Shown piece by piece: positions 10,617 through 22,128 of a stretch of DNA of 64,000 nucleotides. Each line of letters begins with the position of its first letter. Position 1 is the first letter of the stretch. A program made the position numbers and the translations under genes. The notes below the pieces were generated by a model, which was not told the origin of the DNA, searched no databases, and saw only the letters and a program-made list of their open reading frames with translations. The stretch is from Cellvibrio sp. KY-GH-1 (GTDB lineage: Bacteria > Pseudomonadota > Gammaproteobacteria > Pseudomonadales > Cellvibrionaceae): NCBI RefSeq assembly GCF_008806975.1, contig NZ_CP031728.1, forward strand, positions 2,613,501-2,677,500, in the 5' to 3' direction.

Positions 10617-11709
10617 GGGTAACCTCCTCACAAATGTCAGCAACCTGCGCGGCCGCATAGGGCATAGCCAATTGCTGTGCTTTTTCCGCCATCGACAATA
10701 AATGTTGGCGATCAGCTAATTCAGTTGATAACAAAGCCGCCAATTTCGCAGCCGTCAATTCTTTTTGCACCAGCGAAATTCCTGCGCCCACACTGCTTAA
10801 GTGCATGGCGTTATAGGTCTGGTGATCATCAATTGCACTGGGCAATGGAATTAACATCGCTGCAACACCTGCCGCTGTTAATTCAGAAACCGTGAGCGCG
10901 CCCGCGCGGCAAATCACTAAATCTGCCCAGGCATAGGCGGCCGCCATATCCTCAACAAATGCATCCACCTTGGCATTTACCTGATGCTGCATGTACAGCG
11001 CAGTTGTCGTATCTGAATGATTTTTTCCTGCTTGATGCCAAACCAGTGGACGCGACTCACGTGGCAATTGCGCCAGCGCTTCAGGCACTAATTCATTAAT
11101 CGCTTTAGCGCCCAAGCTTCCACCCAAAATTAATAATTGCGGCGGTGAATTTTTTTCAGCTCGCACGTTATAGCGAGTGGTGACATCAACCAAACCATGA
11201 ATGTTGTTACGCACCGGATTACCAACGACCTGAACCGACTTTTCCGGCACCGAGCTAAATGCATCAGGAAACGCGGCCAAGACTCGGGTCGCCACTTTCG
11301 CCAACAACCGATTAGTCGTTCCGGCTACCGCATTTTGCTCGTGAATGATCAGCGGCTTGCTTAATATTTTTGCAGCCATGCCACCGGGGCCAGACGCGAA
11401 ACCGCCAAATCCTATAACGACATCCGGATTCACTTTACGCATTAACCGAATTGCCTGCCCCAAGGCGTAGCTAATTAAGAAAGGGGCTTTAAACAAACCC
11501 GTAACACCGCGCCCACGCACGCCTTCCACTTTAATTAAATGCAGTGGAATATTGGCTGCCGGCACCAAGCGCATTTCAATTCCGCGTGCAGTGCCCAACC
11601 AATGAATGCTATGGCCACGTGCGCGCAATTCTTCCGCAACAGCCAGTGCTGGAAATACGTGTCCGCCGGTACCACCGGCCATTACTAATACAGTGAGAGA
11701 CTTGCTCAT
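10609..11709 (-). CDS. murG: Undecaprenyl-PP-MurNAc-pentapeptide GlcNAc transferase MurG
   Basis: MurG adds GlcNAc to lipid I to form lipid II on the cytoplasmic face of the membrane. The 366-residue protein has the two GT-B signatures: [20 protein letters not shown] near the N-terminus and [17 protein letters not shown] at the second domain, plus the donor-site [20 protein letters not shown]. Length and order are typical. It overlaps the ftsW stop region by 4 nt and the probable murC start by 8 nt, so ftsW-murG-murC is read as one coupled unit. Confidence 0.97.
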   Translation of the reverse strand: MSKSLTVLVMAGGTGGHVFPALAVAEELRARGHSIHWLGTARGIEMRLVPAANIPLHLIKVEGVRGRGVTGLFKAPFLISYALGQAIRLMRKVNPDVVIGFGGFASGPGGMAAKILSKPLIIHEQNAVAGTTNRLLAKVATRVLAAFPDAFSSVPEKSVQVVGNPVRNNIHGLVDVTTRYNVRAEKNSPPQLLILGGSLGAKAINELVPEALAQLPRESRPLVWHQAGKNHSDTTTALYMQHQVNAKVDAFVEDMAAAYAWADLVICRAGALTVSELTAAGVAAMLIPLPSAIDDHQTYNAMHLSSVGAGISLVQKELTAAKLAALLSTELADRQHLLSMAEKAQQLAMPYAAAQVADICEEVTRG

Positions 11710-12908
11710 GCTGCCGCCTCCACTAAACGTGTACGTGTTACCTTGGTTGCTTCAGGCACTTCAGGAACATAAATTGCCAATTCCCATTGCACGCGCATTA
11801 CAAAAGCCATTAACACGCAACACATCAATAAACTACTCCCACCATAACTGATAAATGGCAGGGTCAAACCTTTAGTGGGTAGAAGCCCGGAAGACACACC
11901 CATATTGATAAACACCTGGAACGAAAAAAGTATGGCGATACCGAAGGTCGCCAACGCTGCAAACATTTTTCCGGCCGCCAGATTCTGCTTCGCGAGTTTA
12001 AAAATTCGTAAAATCAGCGCTGCAAACAAACCCACCAAGACGACCGCACCGACCAAACCAAACTCTTCGGCAATGATTGCGAAAATAAAGTCGGTGTGCG
12101 CCTCTGGTAAAAAGAACAGTTTTTGCAAACTATTGCCTAGCCCCAAACCAAACCACTCGCCGCGCCCAAAACCAATCAATGATTGTGTCAACTGGTAACC
12201 GGTATTGAACTGATCCGCCCAAGGATCTAGAAAAGTGATCAACCGCTGCATACGATAAGGGGACAAAATTGCAACGGAAGCCAAACCACCGACACCAATT
12301 ACAATTAACAAGAAGAAGTGCAGCATGCGCACACCGGCGATAAACATCATGGCAAATACAGTTGCGCTCAATACAACAGAGCTACCAAAGTCTGGCTCAA
12401 GCAGTAGCAATCCGACAAACACACCGACTACCAACAATGGTTTTAAAAAGCCCTGCCACCCAAAATGCAATTCCTGATACCGACGCGCAAAAAAGCTGGC
12501 AAAAAAAACTACCGCACAAAACTTGGCGATTTCCGATACTTGGATAGATATCACACCCAAGCTGAACCAACGCTGGCTACCATTGACTTTTTTACCAATA
12601 CCGGGAATTAAGACCACTACCAGCAAAAATAATGTGATCAACAAAAAGTGGCCAGAATAACGTTGCCATACACTCATAGGCACAGAGACAACAAATAATG
12701 CGAGCACCATTCCCATCAACATATATATCGCGTGACGCTTCGCGAAATACCATGCATCGTCATAGGTAAGTGCGGCAAAAGAAACTGATGCAGACGCCAC
12801 CATAATTAATCCAATCGACATAAGCGCAAACCACAGGCTCAATAATGGCCAATCGATACGGGCGCTTAACGGCAATTGATTAAATGGAGTGGTGGCAGCT
12901 TTGATCAT
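11706..12908 (-). CDS. ftsW: SEDS-family septal glycosyltransferase FtsW
   Basis: FtsW polymerises lipid II at the septum together with FtsI. The 400-residue protein has about ten membrane helices, the conserved periplasmic [10 protein letters not shown] segment, EPDFGSSVV containing a key acidic residue, and the C-terminal [18 protein letters not shown] signature of SEDS proteins. The length matches Pseudomonas FtsW and the soluble N-tail is short. It overlaps both neighbours (murD and murG) by 4 nt (ATGA-type junctions). Confidence 0.97.
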   Translation of the reverse strand: MIKAATTPFNQLPLSARIDWPLLSLWFALMSIGLIMVASASVSFAALTYDDAWYFAKRHAIYMLMGMVLALFVVSVPMSVWQRYSGHFLLITLFLLVVVLIPGIGKKVNGSQRWFSLGVISIQVSEIAKFCAVVFFASFFARRYQELHFGWQGFLKPLLVVGVFVGLLLLEPDFGSSVVLSATVFAMMFIAGVRMLHFFLLIVIGVGGLASVAILSPYRMQRLITFLDPWADQFNTGYQLTQSLIGFGRGEWFGLGLGNSLQKLFFLPEAHTDFIFAIIAEEFGLVGAVVLVGLFAALILRIFKLAKQNLAAGKMFAALATFGIAILFSFQVFINMGVSSGLLPTKGLTLPFISYGGSSLLMCCVLMAFVMRVQWELAIYVPEVPEATKVTRTRLVEAAA

Positions 12909-14254
12909 GATGCGTTTAACTCCTGCACTGCAGCACAGAATTTTTCACCGCGATCTTCGTAATTTTTAAACATGTCAAAACTGGCGCAGGCCGGTGATAG
13001 CAATACAGCATCACCACTATTTGCGAGGTTAAACGCTTTGTTAACAGCATCCTGCATGCTGGTGGCGTGAGTCACACGTGTAACATTTTCCACCGCGTGT
13101 TCGATAATGGGTGCATCACGACCAATCAACACCACCTGACTATTAATTGCTTTTAACGCCGGCGCCAATTCAGTGAAATCCTGCCCCTTGCCTTCACCGC
13201 CGAGAATTACAATTAATTGCTGCGGGTCGCGCGCCAAACCCTGCACAGCGGCCAGCGTGGAACCGATATTGGTGCCTTTGGAGTCGTTATAAAATTCAAC
13301 ACCCTTTTTAACCGAAACAAATTCGCAGCGATGCTTCAAACCCTTAAAATTTTTGAGTGCGGTGAGCATCGCATCCATTGGAATTCCTGCGGCATCACCC
13401 AGCGCCAAGGCTGCCAATGCGTTGTCCACATTGTGGCGCCCGCGAATTGTTAAGTCGCGCGCGGGCATCAATGGGGTAAGATTCTTTGCGAGATACTCTT
13501 CGCCATTTTCCTCGATTAATCCAAAGCTGCCGAAATCTGCATTACCGCCAAAATAAACAGGCTTAACACCTGCAGCAAAGGGCGGATGGGTTAATACGTC
13601 CTTGCGATTAACAACAATATGCTCTGCACCGAAATACACCCGCAACTTGGCGAGAATATAAGCGCGCATATTGTCGTAACGATCCAGATGATCAGCACTG
13701 ATGTTTAAAATAGTGGCAACTTTTGCATTGAGCTTGGTGACCGTTTCCAACTGAAAACTGGATAGCTCCATTACATACAGCTCAACCGCGTTATCCAGCA
13801 ATTCCAGCGCCGGAGTTCCCAGATTACCGCCCACTGCAACGTTGATACCCGCCGTCTTGGCCATCTCCCCAACCAAGGTCGTCACAGTGCTCTTTGCATT
13901 GGAGCCGGTAATTGCCACAATCGGTGCTTTTGCATAACGCACAAATAACTCAATATCACCCACAACCGGAATACCCGTTTGCTTTGCTTGCTCAATAGCT
14001 GGAGTCGCCACCGCCACACCGGGGCTAACAATAATTTCATCGCAAGCTAACAGGGTGTGCAGATTTAATTCGCCGCATTCAATAGTAATACCTGGAAATT
14101 CCTGCTTTACCTTGTCCAGATTCGGCGGCGTAGTGCGAGTATCCAGCAACACAAACGCTTGTTGTTGCGCCGCCAAAAAGCGCGCAACCGACAAACCGGT
14201 AATACCGGTGCCGATTACGGCTTTTACTTTACTGGTGGCAATCATCTGTGACAC
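12905..14254 (-). CDS. murD: UDP-MurNAc-L-alanine--D-glutamate ligase MurD
   Basis: MurD adds D-glutamate to UDP-MurNAc-L-Ala. The 449-residue protein shows the N-terminal Rossmann-like [14 protein letters not shown], the ATP loop [17 protein letters not shown], the central [11 protein letters not shown] motif with the conserved His, the carbamylated-lysine region of the family, and [19 protein letters not shown] at the C-terminal domain, a MurD hallmark. The ATG at 14254 lies 37 nt after the mraY stop. Unremarkable in length and motifs. Confidence 0.97.
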   Translation of the reverse strand: MSQMIATSKVKAVIGTGITGLSVARFLAAQQQAFVLLDTRTTPPNLDKVKQEFPGITIECGELNLHTLLACDEIIVSPGVAVATPAIEQAKQTGIPVVGDIELFVRYAKAPIVAITGSNAKSTVTTLVGEMAKTAGINVAVGGNLGTPALELLDNAVELYVMELSSFQLETVTKLNAKVATILNISADHLDRYDNMRAYILAKLRVYFGAEHIVVNRKDVLTHPPFAAGVKPVYFGGNADFGSFGLIEENGEEYLAKNLTPLMPARDLTIRGRHNVDNALAALALGDAAGIPMDAMLTALKNFKGLKHRCEFVSVKKGVEFYNDSKGTNIGSTLAAVQGLARDPQQLIVILGGEGKGQDFTELAPALKAINSQVVLIGRDAPIIEHAVENVTRVTHATSMQDAVNKAFNLANSGDAVLLSPACASFDMFKNYEDRGEKFCAAVQELNAS

Positions 14255-14291
14255 AAATACGCTCTCTTTCCAAGTGATAAATAGCTGACGA

Positions 14292-15374
14292 TTAACGCAA
14301 CTTTAATGTCGCAAGACCAATCAATACCAAAATCAGGGTGATAATCCAGAAGCGCACAATCACGCGCGGCTCCGGCCAACCTTTTAATTCAAAGTGATGA
14401 TGAATGGGGGCCATACGAAAAATGCGACGACCCGTTAATTTGAACGAGGCCACCTGCAAAATTACCGACACAGTTTCCAATACGAAAATTCCACCCATAA
14501 TGAACAGTACAAATTCATGACGGACTATTACCGCAATTAACCCAAGCGCTGCACCGAGAGCTAACGCACCGACATCCCCCATGAATACTTGGGCGGGATA
14601 AGTATTGAACCATAAAAAGCCAAGACCAGCGCCTACCAATGCACAGCAAAATACAACCAACTCGCCCGCACCGGGAATGTAGGCAATATTTAAATAATCA
14701 GAGAATTGTGAGTTGCCCGCGAGGTAGGCAATTACCGCCAGAGCACCAGCAACCATAACGCTTGGCATAATGGCCAAGCCATCCAAGCCATCGGTTAAAT
14801 TCACGGCGTTACTGGTACCCACAATCACAAAATACGTAAACACGATGTAGAACAGCCCCATGTTCAACGCGACATTTTTAAAGAAAGGAATAAATAATTG
14901 CGTCTCTGCCGGGTTTTGCGCGGTCACGTATAAGAAAATCGCCGCACCTAAACCCGCAACGGATTGCCAAAAGTATTTCCACCGTGCCGGCAAACCTTTC
15001 GGGTCGCGCTTTGCTACTTTGCGATAGTCATCCACCCAACCAACCGCACCGAATACAGCAGTCACAATTAATACTACCCACACATAGCGATTGGATAAGT
15101 TGGCCCACAATAAAGTACTCACAAAAATCGCTGACAAAATTAATGCGCCACCCATAGTGGGTGTACCCGATTTCGCGAGATGGGTTTGCGGGCCATCGGT
15201 GCGCACCGCTTGACCGATGCGCAACTCCGTTAAGCGACGAATAAACCAGGGGCCAAGTAACAGCGAGAACCCTAAAGCCGTGAGCACGCCTAAAATCGCG
15301 CGCACAGTGAGATATTGAAACACCGCAAAGCTGCGCAGGTATTCTTGTAGATATTCTGACAACCAATACAGCAT
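14292..15374 (-). CDS. mraY: Phospho-MurNAc-pentapeptide transferase MraY
   Basis: MraY moves phospho-MurNAc-pentapeptide onto undecaprenyl phosphate, forming lipid I. Starting at [12 protein letters not shown] (15374) it is 360 residues, the same as E. coli MraY; the open frame extends nine codons upstream into murF but those residues do not match the family. Ten membrane helices are visible, with the catalytic acidic pair in GWVDDYRKV, the [11 protein letters not shown] motif, and [13 protein letters not shown] near the C-terminus. The start ATG shares one base with the murF TAA (TAATG), so translation is coupled. Confidence 0.97.
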   Translation of the reverse strand: MLYWLSEYLQEYLRSFAVFQYLTVRAILGVLTALGFSLLLGPWFIRRLTELRIGQAVRTDGPQTHLAKSGTPTMGGALILSAIFVSTLLWANLSNRYVWVVLIVTAVFGAVGWVDDYRKVAKRDPKGLPARWKYFWQSVAGLGAAIFLYVTAQNPAETQLFIPFFKNVALNMGLFYIVFTYFVIVGTSNAVNLTDGLDGLAIMPSVMVAGALAVIAYLAGNSQFSDYLNIAYIPGAGELVVFCCALVGAGLGFLWFNTYPAQVFMGDVGALALGAALGLIAVIVRHEFVLFIMGGIFVLETVSVILQVASFKLTGRRIFRMAPIHHHFELKGWPEPRVIVRFWIITLILVLIGLATLKLR

Positions 15375-16762
15375 TAGTGTGTATCTCCTGCAGAGTCGCA
15401 AAGTTCGCGCACCACCAGATCCATCTTGGAACTGCGCGAACCTTTAATTAGTAAGGTCATGTCTGCCTTGGCAATTTGTTTTAAATGAGCAACTAATGCG
15501 GCGCGCTCGGTGAAATGCAGCGCGTCCACACCAAAATGTTGACTGGCGTTTTGACTCAAATTTCCCAGCGTAAAGATGTGTGGTAATTGTTTGTTGCGCG
15601 CGTAGTCACCCAAGTCTCCGTGCAAGCGCGCCGCATCGGGCCCCAGCTCGGCAAGATCACCTAACACCAAAACCCCGCACTTTTTTTGCGCCAATACATC
15701 AATCGCCGCGCGCACGGAGCCGGGGTTAGCGTTATAGCTGTCATCAATAATTTGCACTTGGTTAACACCAATGTGTTTACTCATACGCCCGGCAACCGGC
15801 GCGAAATTCGCAAGACCAGTTTTGATTTGCGCTAAATTGGCACCGACTGCCAATGCACACGCGGCCGCCATAAGTGCATTGCGCACACTATGCTCACCTT
15901 CGGCAGCGAGAAAAATTTCGGCAGTTTGACCGTCTGCAATTAGATCAAACGACAAATCCGCATCGTTTAACACAATATTTTGCGCCGTAACATTCGCATT
16001 GGAATTATGCAGACCTACTGACAAAACCCGATGATGTTGCAATTGCGCTAACCAAGAGGGAGCAAATTGATCATCAAGATTAACAATCGCCGTTCCATTC
16101 GCTGCAAGTGCGGCATAAATTTCGCCTTTTGCTTTGGTAACGCCCTCAATTGAACCAAAGCCTTCAATATGCGCCGGCATTACATTGTTAATCATAGTGA
16201 CGTGCGGCGTGGCAAGTGCGCACAAGTAACCAATTTCTCCGGGGCCGCTTGCTCCCATTTCAACAACTGCAAATTTATGCTCGGAAGTCAGCTGTAGTAA
16301 TGTGACCGGAACACCAATGTGGTTATTTAGATTGCCTTTCGTCGCGTAGGTTTTTCCACACTCGGCGAGAATACTAGCGACCATGGTTTTCACCGTGGTC
16401 TTGCCGCTACTACCGGTAATACCGATTACCTTGCCGCCAAATAGGCTGCGATTCAGCGCGGCAATTTGACCCAACGCCAAAATGGAATCGCTTACCACCA
16501 ATTGCGGCAAAGCAACATTCGGAAAATATTCTTCAACAATTAACGCACAGGGATTTTTAGCGACGGCTTGCTCAATAAAATGGTGCGGATCAAAAAACTC
16601 ACCACGAATCGCCACAAACAACTCACCCGCGACGAGACTGCGCGTATCTGAATTCACCGCACTAAACTCGGCATCACCATAGCGCTGCACACTGAGCGGA
16701 CGCGTCAACGACTGCGCCCGAATAAACTCTTCAACCCACTTTAATGTAAGAGGCTTGATCAT
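15374..16762 (-). CDS. murF: UDP-MurNAc-tripeptide--D-alanyl-D-alanine ligase MurF
   Basis: MurF adds the D-Ala-D-Ala dipeptide made by Ddl to complete the pentapeptide. The 462-residue protein has the ATP loop [17 protein letters not shown], the [18 protein letters not shown] region with the carbamylated lysine, the [18 protein letters not shown] motif and the LGDLAELG motif, both typical of MurF. Start overlaps the murE stop by 4 nt. Nothing unusual. Confidence 0.97.
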   Translation of the reverse strand: MIKPLTLKWVEEFIRAQSLTRPLSVQRYGDAEFSAVNSDTRSLVAGELFVAIRGEFFDPHHFIEQAVAKNPCALIVEEYFPNVALPQLVVSDSILALGQIAALNRSLFGGKVIGITGSSGKTTVKTMVASILAECGKTYATKGNLNNHIGVPVTLLQLTSEHKFAVVEMGASGPGEIGYLCALATPHVTMINNVMPAHIEGFGSIEGVTKAKGEIYAALAANGTAIVNLDDQFAPSWLAQLQHHRVLSVGLHNSNANVTAQNIVLNDADLSFDLIADGQTAEIFLAAEGEHSVRNALMAAACALAVGANLAQIKTGLANFAPVAGRMSKHIGVNQVQIIDDSYNANPGSVRAAIDVLAQKKCGVLVLGDLAELGPDAARLHGDLGDYARNKQLPHIFTLGNLSQNASQHFGVDALHFTERAALVAHLKQIAKADMTLLIKGSRSSKMDLVVRELCDSAGDTH

Positions 16763-18333
16763 GATTGAGCCCCTTTCGAATCTTCAATTTGATTTTCACG
16801 TTTGGCGATGCGACGCTGTAAAGAAATACGCGCGTGTTTGCTATCGCTAAAGGGTAAAGTTTGGGTCGCGAAGATTTGATAATCCTCATGACCTTTACCC
16901 GCAATTAATACTATGTCGCCCGGCTTGGCTTGTTGGATAGCAAAGTCGATCGCCTGGGCACGATCAGCAATCACCAGACAGCCGCTGGGATGATTCATGC
17001 CACGCAATATTTCAGCGGCAATTCCAGAAGGCTCTTCCGTGCGCGGATTGTCGTTAGTCACAATGACGCAATCACTTAAACGCTCGGCAATTTTGCCCAT
17101 TTGTGGTCGCTTGGATTTGTCGCGATCACCACCGCAGCCAAACACCGTCCAGACACGTCCGGGCTTATGCTGATGTATTGCATTCAGCGTGTTTTCCAAT
17201 GCATCCGGTGTGTGGGCATAATCCACAATCACCTGAATTTCCTGGGCAGCCTGATCTACAGTGACCAATTGCATACGCCCGGGAGCTGCTTCCAGCTTTT
17301 CAATTAATGGCAACACTTGATGGAGCAAATAACCTTGATCACACACGCAGGCGATAACAGCCAGCAAATTACCCATATTAAATTCGCCAAGCAGTGGTGA
17401 ATTAATATCTGCCTCTCCCCAGGGAGAAATTATGCGTGCGCGAGTACCCGCCGCATGCAATTGAATATTCTGCGCATAAACATCCGCTTGCCCACGCGTA
17501 GAATAACTAATCACTTTTACACCCGCAGGTGCTTTAGCGGCGAGGCTTTTTCCCCACTCATCATCAGCATTGATAACGGCAGTTTTGAGCCCACTAGCGC
17601 GTAGGAGTTGTGCCTTGGCATTGCCGTAGCTGATCAAGTCGCCGTGGTAATCCAGATGATCCTGAGTGAGATTTGTAAAAATGGCGTGAGAGAATTGCAA
17701 ACCGGCAACACGTTTTTGCTGCAAGCTGTGGGAAGAAACTTCAATCGCAATTGAACTGGCACCGGCATTAACCAACTCTGCGAGAATCCTCTGCAACGCA
17801 ATTGGATCCGGTGTTGTTAAACCGGTAGACGTAAGCAAACCCAGTTGCTGGGACACAGGTGCAATGGATTTTGCATCCACCAGGCCGTAACCGATAGTCC
17901 CCACGACACCGGATTTTTGCTGCAACCCTGCCATGAGTTGCGCCGCCAACAAACTGCAGGTGGTTTTACCATTGGTGCCAGTGATGCCGATTAATGGAAT
18001 TTTCTTACTCGGTTCCGCAAAAAAGCGCCCGGCGATTTCACTGACTTTTTCCGATAGATTTTCCACAGCAATAACTGGCACTTTGCCAAGCCAGTCAATG
18101 CCCTGCCAATTTTTATCAGCTTCAACAAAAATTGCCGTCACATCCAATTCGATAGCTTTGGCAATAAAATCACGCCCATCAACTTTAATGCCAACCAGCG
18201 CAATAAAAACATCGCCCGTTTTTATTTGGCGAGAATCCAAACAAAGATTACACACAGCAATATTCGCCGCGCCGCCCATATCCAGCTCAGGCAGTAAATC
18301 TTTTAACGCAACAAAATGTTGGGAGAGAGTCAT
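16759..18333 (-). CDS. murE: UDP-MurNAc-tripeptide synthetase MurE (meso-DAP type)
   Basis: MurE adds the third residue of the stem peptide. The 524-residue protein has the ATP loop GITGTNGKTTCSLLAAQ, the acyl-phosphate region with VSSHSLQQKRVAG, and the motif DNPRTEEP. That motif is the recognition element for meso-diaminopimelate, so the third residue should be meso-DAP as in Gram-negatives rather than lysine. It overlaps ftsI by one base and murF by four. Slightly longer than E. coli MurE (495), with a lysine/arginine-rich C-terminal tail of about 20 residues after the fold. Confidence 0.97.
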   Translation of the reverse strand: MTLSQHFVALKDLLPELDMGGAANIAVCNLCLDSRQIKTGDVFIALVGIKVDGRDFIAKAIELDVTAIFVEADKNWQGIDWLGKVPVIAVENLSEKVSEIAGRFFAEPSKKIPLIGITGTNGKTTCSLLAAQLMAGLQQKSGVVGTIGYGLVDAKSIAPVSQQLGLLTSTGLTTPDPIALQRILAELVNAGASSIAIEVSSHSLQQKRVAGLQFSHAIFTNLTQDHLDYHGDLISYGNAKAQLLRASGLKTAVINADDEWGKSLAAKAPAGVKVISYSTRGQADVYAQNIQLHAAGTRARIISPWGEADINSPLLGEFNMGNLLAVIACVCDQGYLLHQVLPLIEKLEAAPGRMQLVTVDQAAQEIQVIVDYAHTPDALENTLNAIHQHKPGRVWTVFGCGGDRDKSKRPQMGKIAERLSDCVIVTNDNPRTEEPSGIAAEILRGMNHPSGCLVIADRAQAIDFAIQQAKPGDIVLIAGKGHEDYQIFATQTLPFSDSKHARISLQRRIAKRENQIEDSKGAQS

Positions 18334-20216
18334 TATGTGTCTGACCTCCCATTATTTGCTGCCTGGGTAACCGCCGGTTTGGCGGGAGCAATTTCAGTGG
18401 GATCAGCAACTACAGGAGCAGCCTCTTCAGGCTTACCAATATTATCCGGCGTAACTTGCAACATACGCAGCGCATCTTCCGCCACTTTGGAGAAAGCGGG
18501 TGCAGCCACATAACCACCGTTAGCAGTGATGCCCGCACCTTTCGGCTCATCGATAATAACCATTGCCACAATACGTGGCTTATCTACCGGCGCCATGCCG
18601 ATAAACGACGACATTTGCAAATTGGAGTAGCGACCATTTACCGCTTTGTATGCGGTACCGGTTTTGCCCGCCACCGAATAGGAAATTGCTTTTGCGCGCG
18701 AGCCCGTACCTTCTGCGGTCACTACGCGCTTCAACATTTCCTTCACTTGTTCGGTATATTTTTCTTCAACAATGCGCTGACCTTCCGGCGGGGTATCTAC
18801 GCGCAACAAAGAGACAGGCCGCTTGATGCCACCCGATGCAATTACGCCGTAAGCTTGCAACACCTGCAGCGGCGTCATGGTCATTGCATAGCCGTAAGAA
18901 ATGTTGGCGCGTTCAATTTTTTGCAGGGGTTTTAGAATTGGAATATTGCCAGTACCCTCACCGGGAAACCCGGTTCCCACAGGTTGGCCACCGCCGAGAC
19001 GCGCAAACATATCGCGCACGGTATTGGTTTCCAGAGCAAAAGAAATTTTGGTCATGGCAATATTGGACGATTTGGCAATCGCCATCGCCAAATCCATTGC
19101 ACCATAATTGCGGTGATCTTTAATAGGCTTGCTGCCCACCATGAAATAACCGGGATTGGTATCGATAATATCTTCCGGTTTAAATTTTCCGCTTTCGAGC
19201 GCGGCAAGAATTACCCAAGGCTTAACCGTTGAGCCAGGCTCATACAAATCAGTAATCACGCGATTGCGCAATCCAACTCCGCGCGCGCGCGCGCGATCAT
19301 TAGGGTTGTAAGACGGCAAATTGGAAATCGCCAACACTTCTCCGGTAAGCACGTCCAAAATGGCAATGGAGCCGGCAACGGCTCCACTCTCTTCAACCGC
19401 TTTTTTCAATTCGCGATGGGCGAGATACTGCAAACGTAAATCGATACTGAGCGTAAGGTTTTGCCCCGGCCGCGCGGCTTTTACCAGACGCAACTCTTTC
19501 ACTGTGCGCCCACGCAAATCTTTTAAAACTTCTTTTGCGCCGTTCTCACCGGTGAGCCATGCATCGTAAGCCAGCTCCATGCCTTCCTGACCACGATCAT
19601 CCACATCGGTCATGCCCACCAAATGCGCGGCCACCTCGCCCGCTGGATAATAGCGATGATATTCAACTTGCTCGTAAACACCCGGAATATCCAACGCGAG
19701 AACTGCTTGCGCCGCATCCGGAGACATTTGCCGCTGCAAGTACATAAATTCTTTTGTGCCATAACGCGCGAGACGCGCTTCCAATTCCGCTTTGTTTACG
19801 TTGAGCGCTTGCGCCAATTCCGCCCAGCGATGCGGAGCTTGCAACAGAACTTTCGGATTAGCCCAGAGCGTAGAAACCGGCGTACTTACCGCGAGTGGGT
19901 CGCCATTGCGATCAGTAATTACACCGCGATAAGCGGGGATGGTTTCAGTCCGCAGAGTGCGCGACTCACCTTGATCTTGTAAGAATTCGAAACCCTTGTC
20001 GGCATTTGGCAACACTTGCAAGCTAGCAACGTGACCGATCAACACAACAACCAAAACCACCAATACGGCACCCACACCATAAAAACGCCATTGCGCTACT
20101 TTAAGCGGCTTGCGATTGGGTTGTGGCGCGGGGCGTGCAGTACGCGGCTCAAATGCTGAGTTACGCTGCGGGCGAATCACGTCGGCACGCGGTGACTGAT
20201 CAGGTGTGCGCTTCAT
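18333..20216 (-). CDS. ftsI: Septal peptidoglycan transpeptidase FtsI (PBP3)
   Basis: FtsI is the class B penicillin-binding protein that cross-links septal peptidoglycan with FtsW. The 627-residue protein has a basic cytoplasmic tail of about 40 residues, one membrane anchor (about 46-66), the pedestal domain, and a transpeptidase domain with all three motifs: S-x-x-K in YEPGSTVKPW, S-x-N in AKSSNIAMTK, and K-T-G in VAGKTGTAYK. It runs longer than E. coli FtsI (588) through an Ala/Pro/Val-rich C-terminal tail. The start overlaps the ftsL stop by 4 nt. Confidence 0.97.
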   Translation of the reverse strand: MKRTPDQSPRADVIRPQRNSAFEPRTARPAPQPNRKPLKVAQWRFYGVGAVLVVLVVVLIGHVASLQVLPNADKGFEFLQDQGESRTLRTETIPAYRGVITDRNGDPLAVSTPVSTLWANPKVLLQAPHRWAELAQALNVNKAELEARLARYGTKEFMYLQRQMSPDAAQAVLALDIPGVYEQVEYHRYYPAGEVAAHLVGMTDVDDRGQEGMELAYDAWLTGENGAKEVLKDLRGRTVKELRLVKAARPGQNLTLSIDLRLQYLAHRELKKAVEESGAVAGSIAILDVLTGEVLAISNLPSYNPNDRARARGVGLRNRVITDLYEPGSTVKPWVILAALESGKFKPEDIIDTNPGYFMVGSKPIKDHRNYGAMDLAMAIAKSSNIAMTKISFALETNTVRDMFARLGGGQPVGTGFPGEGTGNIPILKPLQKIERANISYGYAMTMTPLQVLQAYGVIASGGIKRPVSLLRVDTPPEGQRIVEEKYTEQVKEMLKRVVTAEGTGSRAKAISYSVAGKTGTAYKAVNGRYSNLQMSSFIGMAPVDKPRIVAMVIIDEPKGAGITANGGYVAAPAFSKVAEDALRMLQVTPDNIGKPEEAAPVVADPTEIAPAKPAVTQAANNGRSDT

Positions 20217-20572
20217 TGACCACCCGCCGCGGGCGCGATTGCCTTGCCTTTTTCGCCCACCACTTTATTGCCGGAAATCATCACAATATCTTCCGGAGTT
20301 GGAGCCATCATATTGAGCTCAGAGATCGCTGCGTTTTCTACGCGACTGTACGCAGCCCAAGTGCTTTGTTCGAGCAGATACTGCCCCCATTGCACCTGAA
20401 GTTGCGCAGCTTCGCGGCGCAGGGTTTCCAAGGTATTTACATCGCGACGCACCACTTGCGTAGTGGCAACAACGGCGAACGCCGACGCGATAGCAGCTAT
20501 CCACAATAACGCAACAACCGCTATCGCCCCGGGCGATAACGGTTTTTGTTGTGATGGATGGCTTCTGTTCAT
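20213..20572 (-). CDS. ftsL: Cell division protein FtsL
   Basis: FtsL is a small bitopic protein forming the FtsQLB complex that activates FtsWI. The 119-residue product has a short basic cytoplasmic part, a membrane helix at about 15-37, and a periplasmic helical region with heptad spacing (VNTLETLRREAAQLQVQWGQYLLEQ) typical of the FtsL coiled coil. Identification rests on size, topology and place between rsmH and ftsI, since FtsL diverges strongly in sequence; the motif WGQYLLEQSTWA is characteristic of gammaproteobacterial FtsL. It lies 82 nt after rsmH. Confidence 0.94.
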   Translation of the reverse strand: MNRSHPSQQKPLSPGAIAVVALLWIAAIASAFAVVATTQVVRRDVNTLETLRREAAQLQVQWGQYLLEQSTWAAYSRVENAAISELNMMAPTPEDIVMISGNKVVGEKGKAIAPAAGGQ

Positions 20573-20654
20573 GGAATCCCTGGGTTTATCAGTTGTTTCA
20601 GGTCGAACTTTTTTGGTATTTCTTTTTGCTTTATGGTCTAACGAAAACCGGGAT

Positions 20655-21584
20655 CTATAATTTTTCCGCTACACGCATGACCGCACTGCGCGAACGAACA
20701 TTGATACTCACCTCTTCGTCGCTCGCTTTAATCGCTTTGCCCAGCGAGCGCATACGTTTATTTAATTGGTCATCGCGAATCGGCAGCCCTTTAGGAACCG
20801 GATCGCCTTGCTCCTGGCGACGAATAAATCGCTTAACTTCCCTGTCTTCCAGAGAATGGAAGCTGATCACTACCAAACGACCGCCAGGAGCCAATACTTC
20901 AAGCGCTTGCTCCAACACTGAATCCAGATCGCCCAACTCGTTGTTCACTTGAATTCGAATTGCCTGAAACGCACGTGTTGCGGGATGCTTGCCTTTTTCC
21001 CAAGCAGGATTCGCCTCTTTAATCACTTCTGCCAAATGTTTGGTGCGCGTAAATGGCTTTTTTTGACGTTCGGTGACAATTGCGCGCGCCATACGTTTTG
21101 CGAAACGCTCTTCACCATATTCCTTTAATACCCAGGTGATATCTTCTTCACTCGCAGTGTTTACCCAGTCCGCTGCACTCTGGCCGCAGGTTTGATCCAT
21201 ACGCATATCGAGCGGACCGTCCTGCATAAAACTAAAGCCGCGCTCCGCTTCATCCAGTTGCGGGGACGACACCCCCAGATCCAGCAATACCCCCGTCACT
21301 TTTCCCATCAAGCCACGAGCGGCGACCAAACTAGCAAGCTCAGCGAAGGAACCGTGCGCAATCGCAAAACGACTGTCATTGCCGAAACGGGAATTAGCAG
21401 TCGCAATGGCGGCCAGGTCTTTATCAATTCCCAGTAACTGGCCACCCGTTGCGAGCGTTTGCAGAATCAAACTGCTGTGACCACCACGCCCGAAAGTGCC
21501 ATCCACGTAAAAACCGGAAGTATCCGTAACCAGCGCCTCTACCGCCTCGTTCAAGAGCACGGTGATATGTTGTGAGTCAGTCAC
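20655..21584 (-). CDS. rsmH: 16S rRNA (cytosine-1402 N4)-methyltransferase RsmH
   Basis: RsmH (MraW) methylates N4 of C1402 in the decoding centre of 16S rRNA with S-adenosylmethionine. The 309-residue protein shows the SAM motif [16 protein letters not shown], the [22 protein letters not shown] family signature, and [17 protein letters not shown] near the end. The partner enzyme RsmI, which 2'-O-methylates the same nucleotide, is encoded at 38048-38902. It follows mraZ by 8 nt. Confidence 0.97.
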   Translation of the reverse strand: MTDSQHITVLLNEAVEALVTDTSGFYVDGTFGRGGHSSLILQTLATGGQLLGIDKDLAAIATANSRFGNDSRFAIAHGSFAELASLVAARGLMGKVTGVLLDLGVSSPQLDEAERGFSFMQDGPLDMRMDQTCGQSAADWVNTASEEDITWVLKEYGEERFAKRMARAIVTERQKKPFTRTKHLAEVIKEANPAWEKGKHPATRAFQAIRIQVNNELGDLDSVLEQALEVLAPGGRLVVISFHSLEDREVKRFIRRQEQGDPVPKGLPIRDDQLNKRMRSLGKAIKASDEEVSINVRSRSAVMRVAEKL

Positions 21585-21592
21585 ACGGTTAC

Positions 21593-22033
21593 CTAGAAAG
21601 AAAGATTTTGTAATTCGGCTGGCATATCGCCATCAGCAGCTTGGTCCATCAGGGCATTCCAACTGTCTTCGTTCCACAGTTCCAACTTATTGCCCAAACC
21701 AACCAACATCAGCTTTTTGTCCAGATGCGCGAAGTCGCGCAGTGTGGGGGGCACAAGAACACGGCCATTCGCATCCAATTCCAGATTCACTGCCTGGCCC
21801 ATAAACCGGCGCTGGATTTTGCGAACCTGCTCGTTGCCCGCAGGTAGTGCCTGAACTTTGGCCAGAACTGGCTCCCATTCAGGCTCGGAGTAAATGAGTA
21901 AACAGCGTTCATACATGTGGGCAGTCACCCAAATCCGGCCAGCACTGGACTCGACCAGCGCATCGCGAATGCGCGCCGGTACGGCCATGCGACCTTTTGG
22001 GTCCATGCTGATGGAATGACTACCTGTAAACAC
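21593..22033 (-). CDS. mraZ: Transcriptional regulator MraZ (GTG start)
   Basis: MraZ is a DNA-binding, ring-forming protein of the AbrB-like swapped-hairpin superfamily that represses its own operon in E. coli. The 146-residue protein contains both half-domains, each with the D-x2-G-R motif: DPKGRMAVP (about residue 11) and DANGRVLVP (about residue 87). The start codon is a GTG at 22033 giving the standard N-terminus [15 protein letters not shown]; the ribosome site is weak. It is first in the dcw operon, 68 nt downstream of the -10 element, with MraZ boxes in the leader. Confidence 0.96.
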   Translation of the reverse strand: MFTGSHSISMDPKGRMAVPARIRDALVESSAGRIWVTAHMYERCLLIYSEPEWEPVLAKVQALPAGNEQVRKIQRRFMGQAVNLELDANGRVLVPPTLRDFAHLDKKLMLVGLGNKLELWNEDSWNALMDQAADGDMPAELQNLSF

Positions 22034-22057
22034 TTTTCACCACTTGAGGGGTTTTAA

Positions 22058-22092
22058 TTCCACAAAAATCCACAATTACCCACTTTTTCCCA
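22058..22092 (-). promoter_or_regulatory. Four MraZ boxes in the dcw leader
   Basis: Read on the minus strand, four 5 bp motifs TGGGA, TGGGT, TGGAT and TGGAA occur with exact 10 bp periodicity (5 bp spacers). This is the layout known for MraZ operators (TGGGN repeats with N5 spacers). They lie between the -10 element and the mraZ GTG, where bound MraZ would block initiation. The two nearest to mraZ are degenerate, so binding strength may decline along the array. Confidence 0.85.
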
Positions 22093-22100
22093 CGACGCTC

Positions 22101-22128
22101 ACTATAAGTCGGGGGTGAGTAAAGTCAA
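22101..22128 (-). promoter_or_regulatory. Sigma70 promoter of the dcw cluster (Pmra)
   Basis: On the minus strand a TTGACT -35 (22123-22128) and TATAGT -10 (22101-22106) are separated by 16 bp. Both are near consensus, and the initiation site would fall about at 22094, at the edge of the MraZ boxes. Confidence 0.85.
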
